Source: an uncultured Porphyromonas sp. (GTDB lineage Bacteria; Bacteroidota; Bacteroidia; Bacteroidales; Porphyromonadaceae). From it: 64,000 nt of DNA. Under the pieces are notes generated by a model. It ran no database searches, was not told the DNA's origin, and saw only the letters and a list, made by a program, of their open reading frames with translations. Positions 50,588-59,375 of the stretch are shown piece after piece (position 1 is the stretch's first letter; each line of letters opens with the position of its first letter). The position numbers and the translations under genes are program-made. The stretch is taken from contig NZ_CALHVI010000031.1 in NCBI RefSeq assembly GCF_938039215.1, positions 1 through 64,000 on the forward strand, written 5' to 3'.

Positions 50588-51601
50588 TTAGGAAAGCATG
50601 CGCTGCACTAGATCAAAGAAGCCAAGAGTATAGAGATACTGAGCAAGAAGGAGCGTAAGCAGGATTGCTCGCAAAACGAGCCCCATGCGTTCGGGAACAG
50701 CCCCCATCCCTCGGGCTACGATGAAGCCAATGGGAACGACCGTCAGCTGGAGTAAGGCCGGAGCCTCTGCCGCCATGAACGGGACGAGCAAGAGGAGCAC
50801 CAACGGATAGAAATGCAGGACGGCGAACATATCCCGATGTCGGACATTCTCCCGATAGAAACGTCTTCGATAGAGCAAGCTCCCAACAAGGAAGCACACG
50901 ACGAAGCTCCAATAACACAGGGGTGTGACGAACGCCATCCCGCTCACTTCCCGAGGAAGAGGCAAAGGAAAGTCCCTCAGGAAAAGCTGCTCGTAGCTAC
51001 TCAGCACGCTAAATCCCTGGAAGATGAGTACTGCGAAGAGAAGCCACATGGGAAGGAAGGCACCCGCTATCAGCCCCACAAAAGAGCGACTCTCCATAGA
51101 GCGCAGGCGATACTGTGCTAGTAGGATGATGGGTAGCAGGACCCCATAGAGCGGGGTAAGTAGACACAGAAGCCCCACCAGCAGTCCAATGAAGAGATAG
51201 AAACGAGGCTGGTGCGTATCTTGATAGAGACCGAAGCTCAAGAAGAGGATCAGTTGCAGGAAGATCACCGCAAGCCCCGAGAGTGCACCCAGAGACGGCG
51301 AGGTCGTCATCAGAGCTACAAAAAAGAGTACCATCGTAGCTCGCTCTCCCTTCTCTATCAGGAGATAGCGCTCTCCCGTATAGATAGCAAGCGTACTGAT
51401 CAAGGCTAGGGCTAGAAGTCCGATCAGTCTACTGATCCACGTCGATGCTGCAGGGAGCTGGGGGATGAGCCCCTCTATGACCTCGACCTGAAAACTCAGA
51501 TGAGGAGACGACGGGAGTATATAGACCAGCAAGAAGATTAGGATCCAAAGGATGACCTCAAGCCAGTTCGTACGTCGCCGTGCCGACGAGGAGGTGTACA
51601 T
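50588..51601 (-). CDS. polytopic membrane protein of unknown function
   Basis: A 337-residue protein with about ten hydrophobic helices and short loops (the first near residues 13-30, the last near 315-335). The N-terminus is basic (SSARRRTNW). It resembles the poorly characterised DUF6427-like membrane proteins of Bacteroidetes in size and topology, but no diagnostic motif supports a name. It lies between purD (downstream of it would be the Smr gene) on the same strand, with 97 bp to purD and 46 bp to the Smr gene. Confidence 0.65.
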   Translation of the reverse strand: MYTSSSARRRTNWLEVILWILIFLLVYILPSSPHLSFQVEVIEGLIPQLPAASTWISRLIGLLALALISTLAIYTGERYLLIEKGERATMVLFFVALMTTSPSLGALSGLAVIFLQLILFLSFGLYQDTHQPRFYLFIGLLVGLLCLLTPLYGVLLPIILLAQYRLRSMESRSFVGLIAGAFLPMWLLFAVLIFQGFSVLSSYEQLFLRDFPLPLPREVSGMAFVTPLCYWSFVVCFLVGSLLYRRRFYRENVRHRDMFAVLHFYPLVLLLLVPFMAAEAPALLQLTVVPIGFIVARGMGAVPERMGLVLRAILLTLLLAQYLYTLGFFDLVQRMLS

Positions 51602-51698
51602 AATCGTAGATGCTCAGAGTGGGGAGAAAAGCAATGCCTACGGGCAAGGCCTCTCCATAGAGAGGCTTCCCCATAGGCATTGTGAGAAGAATACTATA

Positions 51699-52988
51699 CT
51701 AGGACAGCTTCAGAAGATCTTGACCGATGTCTCGGCGTAGAGACTTACCCTCAAAGTGCACCTGATCAGCGAGCTTATAGCATCGCTCTAAGGCTTCCTC
51801 CAACGTGGATCCGAGACAACTCGCAGTGAGCACTCGTCCCCCAGAGGTAACGAGATGCCCCGAGTTATCCTGGGCTGTACCTGCATGGAAGAGAGCAGAG
51901 TCGAAGGTCGGCTCATGAGGATAGCTGATAGGCTTACCCTTGGCATAGGAGCCTGGATAACCTTCGGAGACAAGCACCACGGTAGCTGCGTACTTCGTGG
52001 ATTCCTCGAGCTGGTAGTCACCGAGATCACCCGTAGCCATACGCTCTAGGAGCTCGACGAAGTCGGAGTCGATACGGAGCATCACAGACTCCGTCTCAGG
52101 GTCTCCCATACGGCAATTGTACTCGATGACATACGGATCACCGTCGACATTCATCAGACCAGCGAAGATGAAGCCCCGATAGTCAATCCCTTCGCTTCGT
52201 AAGCCTTCGATCGTAGGACGTACAACACGCTCCTCGACCTTCTTCATGAAGACTTCGTCTGCGAAGCTCACTGGAGAGACAGAGCCCATCCCTCCCGTAT
52301 TGGGACCCGTATCCCCTTCGCCGATGCGCTTGTAGTCCTTCGCCACGGGCAGGATGCGCCAGTTGTGACCATCCGTAGCGATGAAGACCGAGCATTCGAT
52401 CCCATGGAGATACTCCTCGATGACAACACGTGTGCTAGCTTCTCCGAAGCGACCGGTCAATAGCTCCTGCAGCTCTCGCTCCGCCTCCTCTAGATCTTCA
52501 CTGATGATGACCCCCTTACCAGCGGCCAGTCCATCGGCTTTGAGCACATAGGGAGGACGAAGTGTCTTGAGATAAGCCACAGCGTCATCGTAGGACTGAC
52601 GATCGAAGGTCTTATATCCTGCGGTGGGGATCCCATAGCGCAGCATGAAGGCTTTGCTGAAGTCCTTACTCCCTTCGAGCTGTGCTCCACGGGCATCAGG
52701 GCCGACGATCAGAAGGTCCTTCAGACCCGCTTCCTCTCTGAGGTAATCTGCGATCCCCTCGACCAAGGGGACCTCGGGACCAACGACGAGGAGCTTGATT
52801 CGTTCCCGACGAATTAGATCAGCGATAGCAGCGAAGTCTGTGACTCCGATACGAGGGAGACACGTCCCATAGAGTGACATCCCAGGGTTACCGGGCGCAA
52901 TGAAGAGCTGACTGAGGTGGGGACTACGAGCCATGCGCCATGCCAGCGCATGCTCACGTCCGCCCGATCCCAATAGGAGAATATTCAT
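51699..52988 (-). CDS. purD: phosphoribosylamine--glycine ligase
   Basis: A 429-residue ATP-grasp enzyme forming GAR in purine synthesis. N-terminus MNILLLGSGGREHALAWRMARSP, then VVGPEVPLVEGIAD, the ATP-grasp lysine region YVLKADGLAAGKGV, and GPNTGGMGSVSP. The metal-binding end VIEYNCRMGDPE is intact. Normal length. It is the second purine gene in the window after purC but is not linked to it. Its neighbours upstream (DPP4) and downstream (membrane protein) are on the same strand. Confidence 0.97.
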   Translation of the reverse strand: MNILLLGSGGREHALAWRMARSPHLSQLFIAPGNPGMSLYGTCLPRIGVTDFAAIADLIRRERIKLLVVGPEVPLVEGIADYLREEAGLKDLLIVGPDARGAQLEGSKDFSKAFMLRYGIPTAGYKTFDRQSYDDAVAYLKTLRPPYVLKADGLAAGKGVIISEDLEEAERELQELLTGRFGEASTRVVIEEYLHGIECSVFIATDGHNWRILPVAKDYKRIGEGDTGPNTGGMGSVSPVSFADEVFMKKVEERVVRPTIEGLRSEGIDYRGFIFAGLMNVDGDPYVIEYNCRMGDPETESVMLRIDSDFVELLERMATGDLGDYQLEESTKYAATVVLVSEGYPGSYAKGKPISYPHEPTFDSALFHAGTAQDNSGHLVTSGGRVLTASCLGSTLEEALERCYKLADQVHFEGKSLRRDIGQDLLKLS

Positions 52989-53024
52989 AGAAGCAATTTA
53001 GAGTGGATACGATGTGCCCAGTGA

Positions 53025-55196
53025 CTACAAGTGATCAAAGAAATAGCGAGCCATCGTATAGTTGAGATGCACACGATCTACACCCATCACATTGTGACGA
53101 TGCTCAGGGTAGATCATGTAGTCGGGGTAAGTGCCAGCCTTGACACAAGCCTCGACAAAGAGCTGCGTGTGCTGCCAGACGACCGTTGGGTCGATCGTCC
53201 CGTGGATGAGGAGGAGGCGACCCTTCAGGTCCTTAGCTCGGAGGGATAGGTTCGTTTCCTTGTAGCCCTCGGGGTTGTCCTGTGGTGTGTCCATATAGCG
53301 CTCGCCGTACATGACTTCGTAGCGAGCCCAGTCTGTGACAGCGCCACCAGCGACCCCTACCTTGAAGACATCAGGATAGGTAAGCATGAGGTTCGTCGTC
53401 ATGAAGCCACCATAGCTCCAGCCAGCAACCCCGATACGATCGGCATCGACATAAGGGAGGCTCTTGAGGAAGTCTACCCCCTTCATCTGGTCTGCCATCT
53501 CATTCTTACCGAGGTGGCGGTGGATGATCTGCTCGAAGTCAGCCCCACGGTGTGCAGAGCCACGACCATCGACAGTGAAGACGACATAGCCCTGAGTAGC
53601 CATGTAGAGATCCCAACCTAAGCAACCAGCGTGGAAGCGATTCTGCACGAGCTGGGCATGAGGGCCATTGTAGACATAGACGATGGTAGGATACTTCTTG
53701 CTGGGGTCAAAGTTCGTTGGCTTGAGCAAGCGGTAGTGGAGATCAGTCACCCCATCAGCAGCCTTGATCTTACCGAAGGTGATCTCGGGATTGATGAAAC
53801 CCGCTTCGGGATCCTTCGACTGATAGAGCTTAGCTAGCTGCTTACCGTTGGAGACGGAGACTAGGCGCTGCTCCGTAGGATTCTTCAGCGACTCGTAGGT
53901 ATCGAGGAGGAACTTCCCATCGTGTGAGAGTCGGGCGACATGCCATCCACTCTGAGGGGTAAGGAGCTTTTTCTTCCGTCCATTGAGGCTGACAGAGGAG
54001 ACGACTCGGTCAATGGGGCTGAGCTCGGTAGAGGTATAGACCAGCGTCTTGCCTCCATCTGCAAAGCCGAGGAAGTCTGTGACCTCCCACTCTCCACGGG
54101 TGATCTGCCCAAGGAGCTTACCATCGACATTGTAGTGATAGAGGTGAGTGTAGCCATCACGGCGCGTCTGCCAGACGAACTCGTGATCACGTCCAGGGAT
54201 GAAGCGCATCGGCCACTGAGGCTCGATGTACTTACGGTTGGACTCGGAGAAGAGCGTCTTGATATAATCACCCGTCTTAGGATCGTAGGCCTTCAGATCC
54301 ATGTGATTCTGCTCTCGGTTGAGCTCTGCGATGTAGATCGTCTTACCATCAGGAGCCCAAGAGATATTCGTCAGGTACTTTTCCTTAGGTTCACCCGTCT
54401 TGATGTAGACCACCTTACCCGAAGCTAAGTCATAGACACCTAGGGTGACATGGTGGCTAGGCATCCCCGCCATAGGATAGTAGAGCTTCTCTTCGGTAGC
54501 CTTACGAGCATCGGTATGCACGAGGGGATAAGCTGCGATCATCGTCTGATCCATCCTATAGAAGGCGAGCTGCCTGCCATCAGGGCTCCAGAAGAGTCCG
54601 CCATTGATCCCGAATTCGTTCTGATGCACGGTCTGCCCGTAGACGATCGTGGGGCTACCATCGGTGGTCAGCTGGCGAGAAGTACCATCAGGAGCGAGGA
54701 CGAAGAGGTTGTCCTCCTTGACTACTGCGGCATGATCGGCTCGAGGAGCTAGGAGGAAAGCTTGCTCCGCCTTGGCACGCTCGAAGGATGCTACGAGCTT
54801 CTTTGCACGAGGATCTACAAGGTGGTGCTTCTGCCCGAAGGTGATGGAGAGGAGTTCTCTATCGCCTCCGACTACTGTGAAGGGAGAGAAATACTTTGCC
54901 CCCTTCCCCTTAGAGGCTTCCCCGAGAATCGAGAGAAGTTCGTCTTGGGTAAGGAGCGTCGTCTCCTTCGTCTGGGTAGCGGGCTTCCCGATGACTAGGC
55001 GTGTGCTGTCGATATAGATGTAGTCATTCCCTAGCCAGCTCAAAGAGCGAAGCGAGGTACGACGAAGCATCTTAGGAGAGCCAAGCGTGTATTCCTCAAG
55101 TGTCGGGGTGCGTGGTGCCTCCTGAGCGAGGAGGGGTGCAGATGATAGGGCTGTAGCAGCCATAGCAAGCAGAGCTAACGTACGGATATTCATCAT
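53025..55196 (-). CDS. dipeptidyl peptidase IV (S9 family)
   Basis: A 723-residue secreted or outer-membrane-facing serine peptidase releasing Xaa-Pro dipeptides. Signal peptide ending LLAQ-E (~25), beta-propeller (~40-480), and hydrolase domain with GWSYGG, GTIDPTVVW and HRHNVMG. Counting from the second Met (55193) the triad is Ser593, Asp668 and His700, the same numbers I recall for P. gingivalis DPP4. This points to close orthology. A -7 element TATCTTTG on the minus strand (55234-55241) lies 38 bp upstream. Confidence 0.93.
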   Translation of the reverse strand: MMNIRTLALLAMAATALSSAPLLAQEAPRTPTLEEYTLGSPKMLRRTSLRSLSWLGNDYIYIDSTRLVIGKPATQTKETTLLTQDELLSILGEASKGKGAKYFSPFTVVGGDRELLSITFGQKHHLVDPRAKKLVASFERAKAEQAFLLAPRADHAAVVKEDNLFVLAPDGTSRQLTTDGSPTIVYGQTVHQNEFGINGGLFWSPDGRQLAFYRMDQTMIAAYPLVHTDARKATEEKLYYPMAGMPSHHVTLGVYDLASGKVVYIKTGEPKEKYLTNISWAPDGKTIYIAELNREQNHMDLKAYDPKTGDYIKTLFSESNRKYIEPQWPMRFIPGRDHEFVWQTRRDGYTHLYHYNVDGKLLGQITRGEWEVTDFLGFADGGKTLVYTSTELSPIDRVVSSVSLNGRKKKLLTPQSGWHVARLSHDGKFLLDTYESLKNPTEQRLVSVSNGKQLAKLYQSKDPEAGFINPEITFGKIKAADGVTDLHYRLLKPTNFDPSKKYPTIVYVYNGPHAQLVQNRFHAGCLGWDLYMATQGYVVFTVDGRGSAHRGADFEQIIHRHLGKNEMADQMKGVDFLKSLPYVDADRIGVAGWSYGGFMTTNLMLTYPDVFKVGVAGGAVTDWARYEVMYGERYMDTPQDNPEGYKETNLSLRAKDLKGRLLLIHGTIDPTVVWQHTQLFVEACVKAGTYPDYMIYPEHRHNVMGVDRVHLNYTMARYFFDHL

Positions 55197-55300
55197 TCCT
55201 ATATGTATAGATGTGTAGTATCTGATAGTAGCACAAAGATAGGCAATATCACTGGCCCAGAGCGAGGCAAGAAGCTAAGCTCGGGGTAACGGAGAATGGA

Positions 55301-55720
55301 CTATCTACTGTAAGAGGCGGAGCACTTGCGGGTCTCCTCTACGCGACAGGCAAGGAGTGTGATCCCCGAGCCTTTGAGTTGCTCTGGGCCGACGACTGAG
55401 ACGAGGTGGATAGCAATTTGCTCTGCAGTGGGGTTGAAGGGGACGATACACAGATCCTCAGGCACCAAGCGCTGAAGCTCGGGGAGTAGGGGATCTTCAC
55501 TCCAGATCATCATCCGATGATCCCAATGCTCTTCGAGCCACATACACAAGCGATCTCGGATCTCAGAGAAGTCGATGACACGGCCCAGAGGATCAAGCTC
55601 TGAGGCTGTACAGACGAAGTGGATCCGATAGTTATGTCCATGGAGATGTCGGCATTTACTTTCGTGGCCGACGACACGGTGGCCCATACTGATATCGTGG
55701 TAGCGCTCTACTGTGATCAT
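55301..55720 (-). CDS. queD: 6-carboxy-5,6,7,8-tetrahydropterin synthase family protein
   Basis: A 139-residue QueD/6-pyruvoyl-tetrahydropterin synthase fold enzyme, acting early in queuosine synthesis. Zinc histidines lie in CRHLHGHNYRIHF, and the first His in ISMGHRV. The conserved FSEIRDRL follows, and a Glu lies in ACRVEET. I chose the ATG at 55720: a longer frame starts at 55753, but a TATCTTTG -7 element lies between (55740-55747), which argues the longer start is not transcribed. The queC and queE partners are not present here. Confidence 0.9.
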   Translation of the reverse strand: MITVERYHDISMGHRVVGHESKCRHLHGHNYRIHFVCTASELDPLGRVIDFSEIRDRLCMWLEEHWDHRMMIWSEDPLLPELQRLVPEDLCIVPFNPTAEQIAIHLVSVVGPEQLKGSGITLLACRVEETRKCSASYSR

Positions 55721-55739
55721 ATCTATCCTATTAGCTATA

Positions 55740-55747
55740 CAAAGATA
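55740..55747 (-). promoter_or_regulatory. queD -7 promoter element
   Basis: TATCTTTG on the minus strand, 20 bp before the chosen start; it decides against the upstream ATG at 55753. Confidence 0.5.
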
Positions 55748-55770
55748 CGGCATCTTACCCAGAAGGGGAA

Positions 55771-55802
55771 GAGGCTCTGAGGGCAGGATCCCCCAGAGCC
55801 TC
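55771..55802 (-). terminator. second hairpin downstream of small lipoprotein gene
   Basis: GAGGCTCTG-GGG pairs with CCCCCAGAGCCTC around a short loop; the minus strand continues TTCCCCTTCT. It works in tandem with the hairpin at 55809-55854. Confidence 0.6.
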
Positions 55803-55808
55803 TATATG

Positions 55809-55854
55809 GCTCACGGGCACGATATCTCCTTGAGAGAGACACCGTGCCCGTGGC
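55809..55854 (-). terminator. first hairpin downstream of small lipoprotein gene
   Basis: GCTCACGGGCACG pairs with CGTGCCCGTGGC around a ~21-base loop that has its own AT(AT)CTC/GAGAG pairing, 24 bp after the stop. Confidence 0.6.
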
Positions 55855-55877
55855 TAATCTTAGGTCGAACCTATTGC

Positions 55878-56072
55878 TTACTTAGCGATAGAGTCAACAA
55901 CTGCAGTGGCAGCAGAGTCAACCATAGCAGCAGAATCAACTACTGCAGATACAGCTTCGACTACAGCGCTATCAGCAGCTACAGAATCCTGAGCGTTCTG
56001 ATCGCTGTTACCTGCACAAGATGCAAACGTAGCAGCTACTGCGACAACTGCAAATGCGAAAAACTTCTTCAT
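55878..56072 (-). CDS. small Ala/Val/Ser-rich lipoprotein
   Basis: A 64-residue protein with a lipoprotein signal (MKKFFAFAVVAVAA, lipobox FASC with Cys19). The ~45-residue mature part is made almost only of Ala, Val, Ser, Asp and Glu, with repeated AVVDSAA-like units that could form an amphipathic helix. It has a perfect TTG-N19-TATCTTTG promoter and tandem hairpins downstream, suggesting high expression as a single small gene. The design recalls abundant small envelope lipoproteins such as Lpp, but there is no sequence family match that I can name. Confidence 0.75.
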   Translation of the reverse strand: MKKFFAFAVVAVAATFASCAGNSDQNAQDSVAADSAVVEAVSAVVDSAAMVDSAATAVVDSIAK

Positions 56073-56127
56073 CTTTCTTTCTTACGTTAATTAGTTATTA
56101 ATTTCGAATTCGTCATGAATAACACCG

Positions 56128-56157
56128 CAAAGATACAGCAACTTTCTGATTCAACAA
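56128..56157 (-). promoter_or_regulatory. promoter of small lipoprotein gene (TTG-N19-TATCTTTG)
   Basis: TTG (56155-56157) and TATCTTTG (56128-56135) on the minus strand with an exact 19-bp spacer, 55 bp before the ATG. Confidence 0.82.
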
Positions 56158-56313
56158 TAAGTCTTCCCTTAATATTGCCGTTGACCCATGAGTATGCGTC
56201 TGAGACACCCACCCATGCTTTCTCGACGTATCGGAGTTTCCTGAAGAGGCTACCCCAAGTGCGCCTTTTGCGGTATTACGAGTTAGGAGAGACTCATTCT
56301 CTTCCTTCCTCTG

Positions 56314-56387
56314 TGGAGTATAGCGGACTCGAACCGCTCACCTCGACACTGCCAGTGTCGCGCTCTAGCCAGATGAGCTAATACCCC
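56314..56387 (-). tRNA. tRNA-Ala(GGC)
   Basis: The acceptor GGGGTAT pairs with ATACTCC and includes the G3-U70 identity pair. The anticodon stem CGACA/TGTCG closes CTGGCAG, anticodon GGC. T-loop TTCGAGT, discriminator A. A TACCTTTG element on the minus strand (56430-56437) lies upstream with TTG 16 bp further on. Confidence 0.95.
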
Positions 56388-56457
56388 AGACACTTATGAG
56401 GAACTTCCGCATGCACCTCATCAACGGCACAAAGGTAGTAAATATTTTATTTACAAG

Positions 56458-56465
56458 TATCTTTG
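56458..56465 (+). promoter_or_regulatory. -7 element of DUF4286-ruvC operon
   Basis: TATCTTTG lies 55 bp before the DUF4286 ATG in an AT-rich gap. No -33 TTG at the standard spacing. Confidence 0.5.
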
Positions 56466-56520
56466 TTCCTTGTGGACAGCAGAAAAAATTTTGCACCACC
56501 CTCCCTAAAAGACAAGACTT

Positions 56521-56829
56521 ATGATTCTCTATAACACAACTTTTGTCCTAGCACCGAGCACCGAGACCGACTTCCTCTCCTTCATGCGAGAGATCTATCT
56601 CCCCGCCCTCGAAGCCGACACACTTGTTCGGACCCCCTGCCTACATCGCGTCATCCCTCAAGATGAGGAAGCCGATGCCCTCTCCTTCGCTCTACACTTC
56701 TATGCCGAAGGGGAGGCACACCTGCAGGACATTCTATCGAACACAGGGCTACGCATCGCCGACCTTCTGGTGAAGCGCTTCGGGGAGCAGGTCCTTGGCT
56801 TCAGCACGATCATGCACGTCGTCGAGTAA
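56521..56829 (+). CDS. DUF4286 family protein
   Basis: A 102-residue protein of the DUF4286 family, recognised from the opening ILYNTTFVLAP, the FMREIYLPALEA helix and the end GEQVLGFSTIMHVVE. It looks like a ferredoxin-like or dimeric alpha-beta barrel fold. Function is unknown. In many Bacteroidetes it precedes ruvC, as it does here by 54 bp, so the pairing is conserved though unexplained. Confidence 0.85.
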   Translation: MILYNTTFVLAPSTETDFLSFMREIYLPALEADTLVRTPCLHRVIPQDEEADALSFALHFYAEGEAHLQDILSNTGLRIADLLVKRFGEQVLGFSTIMHVVE

Positions 56830-56883
56830 GGAGCCACCCTACTACATATATATAATAGACATCACACGACAGAAGCAGCATAT

Positions 56884-57459
56884 ATGAGCGAGCGTATCAT
56901 CATGGGCATTGACCCTGGGACCATCGTCATGGGCTACGGTCTGATCGAGGTGAAGGGGCAGACGGCTCGCCTGCTGGCTCTGGGGGTGATCTCTCTGGAT
57001 AAGTTCGAGAATCACTACCTACGCCTCAAGCGCATCTTCGATCGTGTACAAGGGCTCATCGATGAGTTCCACCCCGACGAGCTAGCGATCGAAGCCCCCT
57101 TCTTCGGCAAGAATGTACAGAGCATGCTCAAGCTAGGACGTGCCCAAGGCGTAGCCATGGCTGCAGCACTCACCCGTGACATCCCCATCACCGAATATGT
57201 CCCGATGCGCATCAAGCAGGCCATCACCGGCAATGGAGCCGCCTCCAAGGAACAAGTCGCAGGGATGGTCCAGCGCTATCTGAAGATCCCCGCCGAAGAC
57301 ATGCCACGGGAGCTAGATGCTACCGACGGCCTAGCAGCAGCCCTCTGCCACCACTTCCTGACCTCCTCTCCCCTCCGTTCGGCTTCGGGAGGAGCGACGA
57401 AGAACTGGGAAGACTTCGTCAAGCAAAACCCCTCCCGAGTGAAGGGGCTCAAGAAGTAG
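56884..57459 (+). CDS. ruvC: Holliday junction endodeoxyribonuclease RuvC
   Basis: A 191-residue junction resolvase with RNase H fold. The catalytic carboxylates are Asp10 (MGIDPGT), Glu70 (AIEAPFF), Asp145 and Asp148 (LDATDGLAAALCHH), with His156 nearby. The C-terminus is a short basic extension. It resolves four-way junctions with RuvAB in recombination repair. Second gene of the DUF4286-ruvC operon, ending at a bidirectional terminator shared with the OmpA-family gene. Confidence 0.96.
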   Translation: MSERIIMGIDPGTIVMGYGLIEVKGQTARLLALGVISLDKFENHYLRLKRIFDRVQGLIDEFHPDELAIEAPFFGKNVQSMLKLGRAQGVAMAAALTRDIPITEYVPMRIKQAITGNGAASKEQVAGMVQRYLKIPAEDMPRELDATDGLAAALCHHFLTSSPLRSASGGATKNWEDFVKQNPSRVKGLKK

Positions 57460-57495
57460 CCATCCGACATCCGAGCTCACTCCATAGATATATAT

Positions 57496-57538
57496 AAAGC
57501 ACTCGCCTCGATCCGACTTGGACCGAGGCGAGTGCTTT
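57496..57538. terminator. bidirectional terminator between ruvC and OmpA-family gene
   Basis: AAAGCACTCGCCTCG pairs perfectly with CGAGGCGAGTGCTTT around a 13-base loop, in a convergent gap, with T-rich sequence following on the plus strand. Confidence 0.85.
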
Positions 57539-57558
57539 ATTTATAGGCGAAGTAGAGA

Positions 57559-58230
57559 CTACTTGAGCGTACCGTCCTGAGCGGCCTTCACCATATCCTT
57601 GCTAGGAAGGATGTAGACTTCTACACGACGGTTCTCACGACGACCAGCGGCAGTAGAGTTGTCTGCTACAGGCTCGTGGCTACCCTTACCTTCGACCTTG
57701 ATACGCGAAGATGCGATGCCCTGGCCAGCGAGGAAGTTACGAACGCTTTCTGCACGGTTGTAGGAGAGAGGATCGTTGATGCGGTCGTTCCCCGTATTGT
57801 CCGTGTGCCCTACGATGAGCAGGTCCGTCTGGCTGTGCTCTGCGAGGTTAGCAGCGAACTTACGTAGCGTCGTCTGCGAAGCAGCGCTGAGGGAAGAGGA
57901 GCTGGTAGCGAAGAGGATACCACTGTCGAAGGTGACACGGATAGCCTGACCATCGTTGATCGATTCGATCTTGGCATTCTTGACATCCTGCTCCAGTTCC
58001 TTCTTCTGCTTATCCATCTTCTTACCGATGAGCGTACCTGCAGTACCACCGATGACACCACCGATAGCAGCACCGATAGCAGTGTTACCTGCGACACGAC
58101 CGATACCAGCACCGATCAGAGCACCTGCACCTGCACCGATACCAGCACCCTTGATAGCATTGCTAGCACCACAACTTGATAGGACGAGAGCGCCAGCGAG
58201 GAACGCTGCCGCCATTGATTGCTTCTTCAT
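57559..58230 (-). CDS. OmpA family lipoprotein with glycine-zipper
   Basis: A 223-residue lipoprotein started at the ATG at 58230 (lipobox LSSC). A Gly/Ala-rich glycine-zipper segment follows the signal (repeats of GAGIGAGAGA and GAAIGGVIGGTAG), then a coiled linker (KKMDKQKKELEQDVKN), and the OmpA C-terminal peptidoglycan-binding domain with VGHTDNTGNDRIND and GRRENRRVEVYIL. The order matches YiaD/YfiB-type proteins that bridge outer membrane and peptidoglycan. It is monocistronic. Confidence 0.92.
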   Translation of the reverse strand: MKKQSMAAAFLAGALVLSSCGASNAIKGAGIGAGAGALIGAGIGRVAGNTAIGAAIGGVIGGTAGTLIGKKMDKQKKELEQDVKNAKIESINDGQAIRVTFDSGILFATSSSSLSAASQTTLRKFAANLAEHSQTDLLIVGHTDNTGNDRINDPLSYNRAESVRNFLAGQGIASSRIKVEGKGSHEPVADNSTAAGRRENRRVEVYILPSKDMVKAAQDGTLK

Positions 58231-58273
58231 TCTTATATACAATATTATGTTGTTTGATAAAGTCTCTTGACTC

Positions 58274-59251
58274 TTAACCTTGACGGCTACTGAAATACTT
58301 CATGAACTGGACTCGCTCGAAGAGGCTGGGATCTGACACAGAGCCATAGCTCAGACGGCCACGGAGTTCATCGAGGCTCTGGTAGCCGTGCTCGACCATC
58401 CAGCGCTGGAGTCCCACAAGGGCTTCCTTGATCGCAGCTGCACCTTGCTTATAAACGGCGGTACACATCTGCGTAGTATCTGCACCAGCAAGAATAGCCT
58501 TCGTCAGCTCCTCCCAAGTATAGACTCCCGTAGACGCTGAGATCTGCACATCGGGGACTAGACCACGGACGAGCCCCGTGAAGCGCAGGGTCTCGGTGAA
58601 GTCACCCGCATGGGAGAAGACTTCACCACCGATGAGCTGTTCACGATCCAGATCAATATCGATCTGGTAGGTGCGATTGAAGAGGGTCACCGCCGCGGCC
58701 CCTGCTGCACGGAGCTTGTCGACGAGCACGGGGAGGTTCGTATGGTAGCGGGAGAGCTTGACGATGATAGGAAGCCCCTTGCCGACGAGCGAGGAGACGA
58801 TGGAGACATAGAGCTCCTCGGCCCTGACTGGATCGAAGTAGAGATCCGTCTCCAGACGCATAACATTGATCTCCAAGGCATCTGCTCCTGCCTCGTGGAT
58901 GCGCTCGGCGAACTCCGCCCAGCTCCCTGAAGAGCTACAGTTGATACTAGCTATGACGGGGACAGAGAGTTCTTCCTTAGCCTGACGAATCAGCTTCAGA
59001 TAGCCTTCGATGGCCTCACTGCGGACATAGGAAGAGATGTAATCCTCTGCCTCGGGATAATCATTCTGTGCGATCAGATGCCCCGTCTGCATGAGGATCT
59101 GCTCTTCGAAGAGCGACTTCAGGATGACAGCGCCAGCGCCAGCCTCGACGAAGGACTTGGTACGCTCGATATTGCGGGTCAAGCCCGAGCTACTGAGGAT
59201 GATCGGGCTCTGCAAGGTCAGCCCTGCGAAGGAGGTGCGAATATCTACCAT
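58274..59251 (-). CDS. dihydroorotate dehydrogenase-like flavoprotein
   Basis: About 325 residues from the ATG at 59251 (MVDIRTSFAGL). A TIM-barrel FMN enzyme of the dihydroorotate/dihydropyrimidine dehydrogenase superfamily. Seen: LQSPIILSSSGLTRN, IASINCSSSGSW, GADALEINV, VKLSRYHTN and the phosphate site ISASTGVYTWEE. Bacteroidetes carry such proteins beside a genuine PyrD, so pyrimidine synthesis is not assured. A -7 element on the minus strand (TATCTTTG, 59298-59305) lies 46 bp upstream. Confidence 0.82.
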   Translation of the reverse strand: MVDIRTSFAGLTLQSPIILSSSGLTRNIERTKSFVEAGAGAVILKSLFEEQILMQTGHLIAQNDYPEAEDYISSYVRSEAIEGYLKLIRQAKEELSVPVIASINCSSSGSWAEFAERIHEAGADALEINVMRLETDLYFDPVRAEELYVSIVSSLVGKGLPIIVKLSRYHTNLPVLVDKLRAAGAAAVTLFNRTYQIDIDLDREQLIGGEVFSHAGDFTETLRFTGLVRGLVPDVQISASTGVYTWEELTKAILAGADTTQMCTAVYKQGAAAIKEALVGLQRWMVEHGYQSLDELRGRLSYGSVSDPSLFERVQFMKYFSSRQG

Positions 59252-59375
59252 TATCGTGAGTGTCAAATGAGTGAACGAATGGGGAGAAACGTCAAGGCAA
59301 AGATATTACTAATTCTCCAGAGGACACCCTTCTCACCCTACATTCGCAGCTCTTTATCCCCTAGGGGCGACGGCG

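Noticed and set aside
53940..54428. 162-codon open frame on the plus strand
   Set aside because: Antisense to DPP4; no independent evidence.
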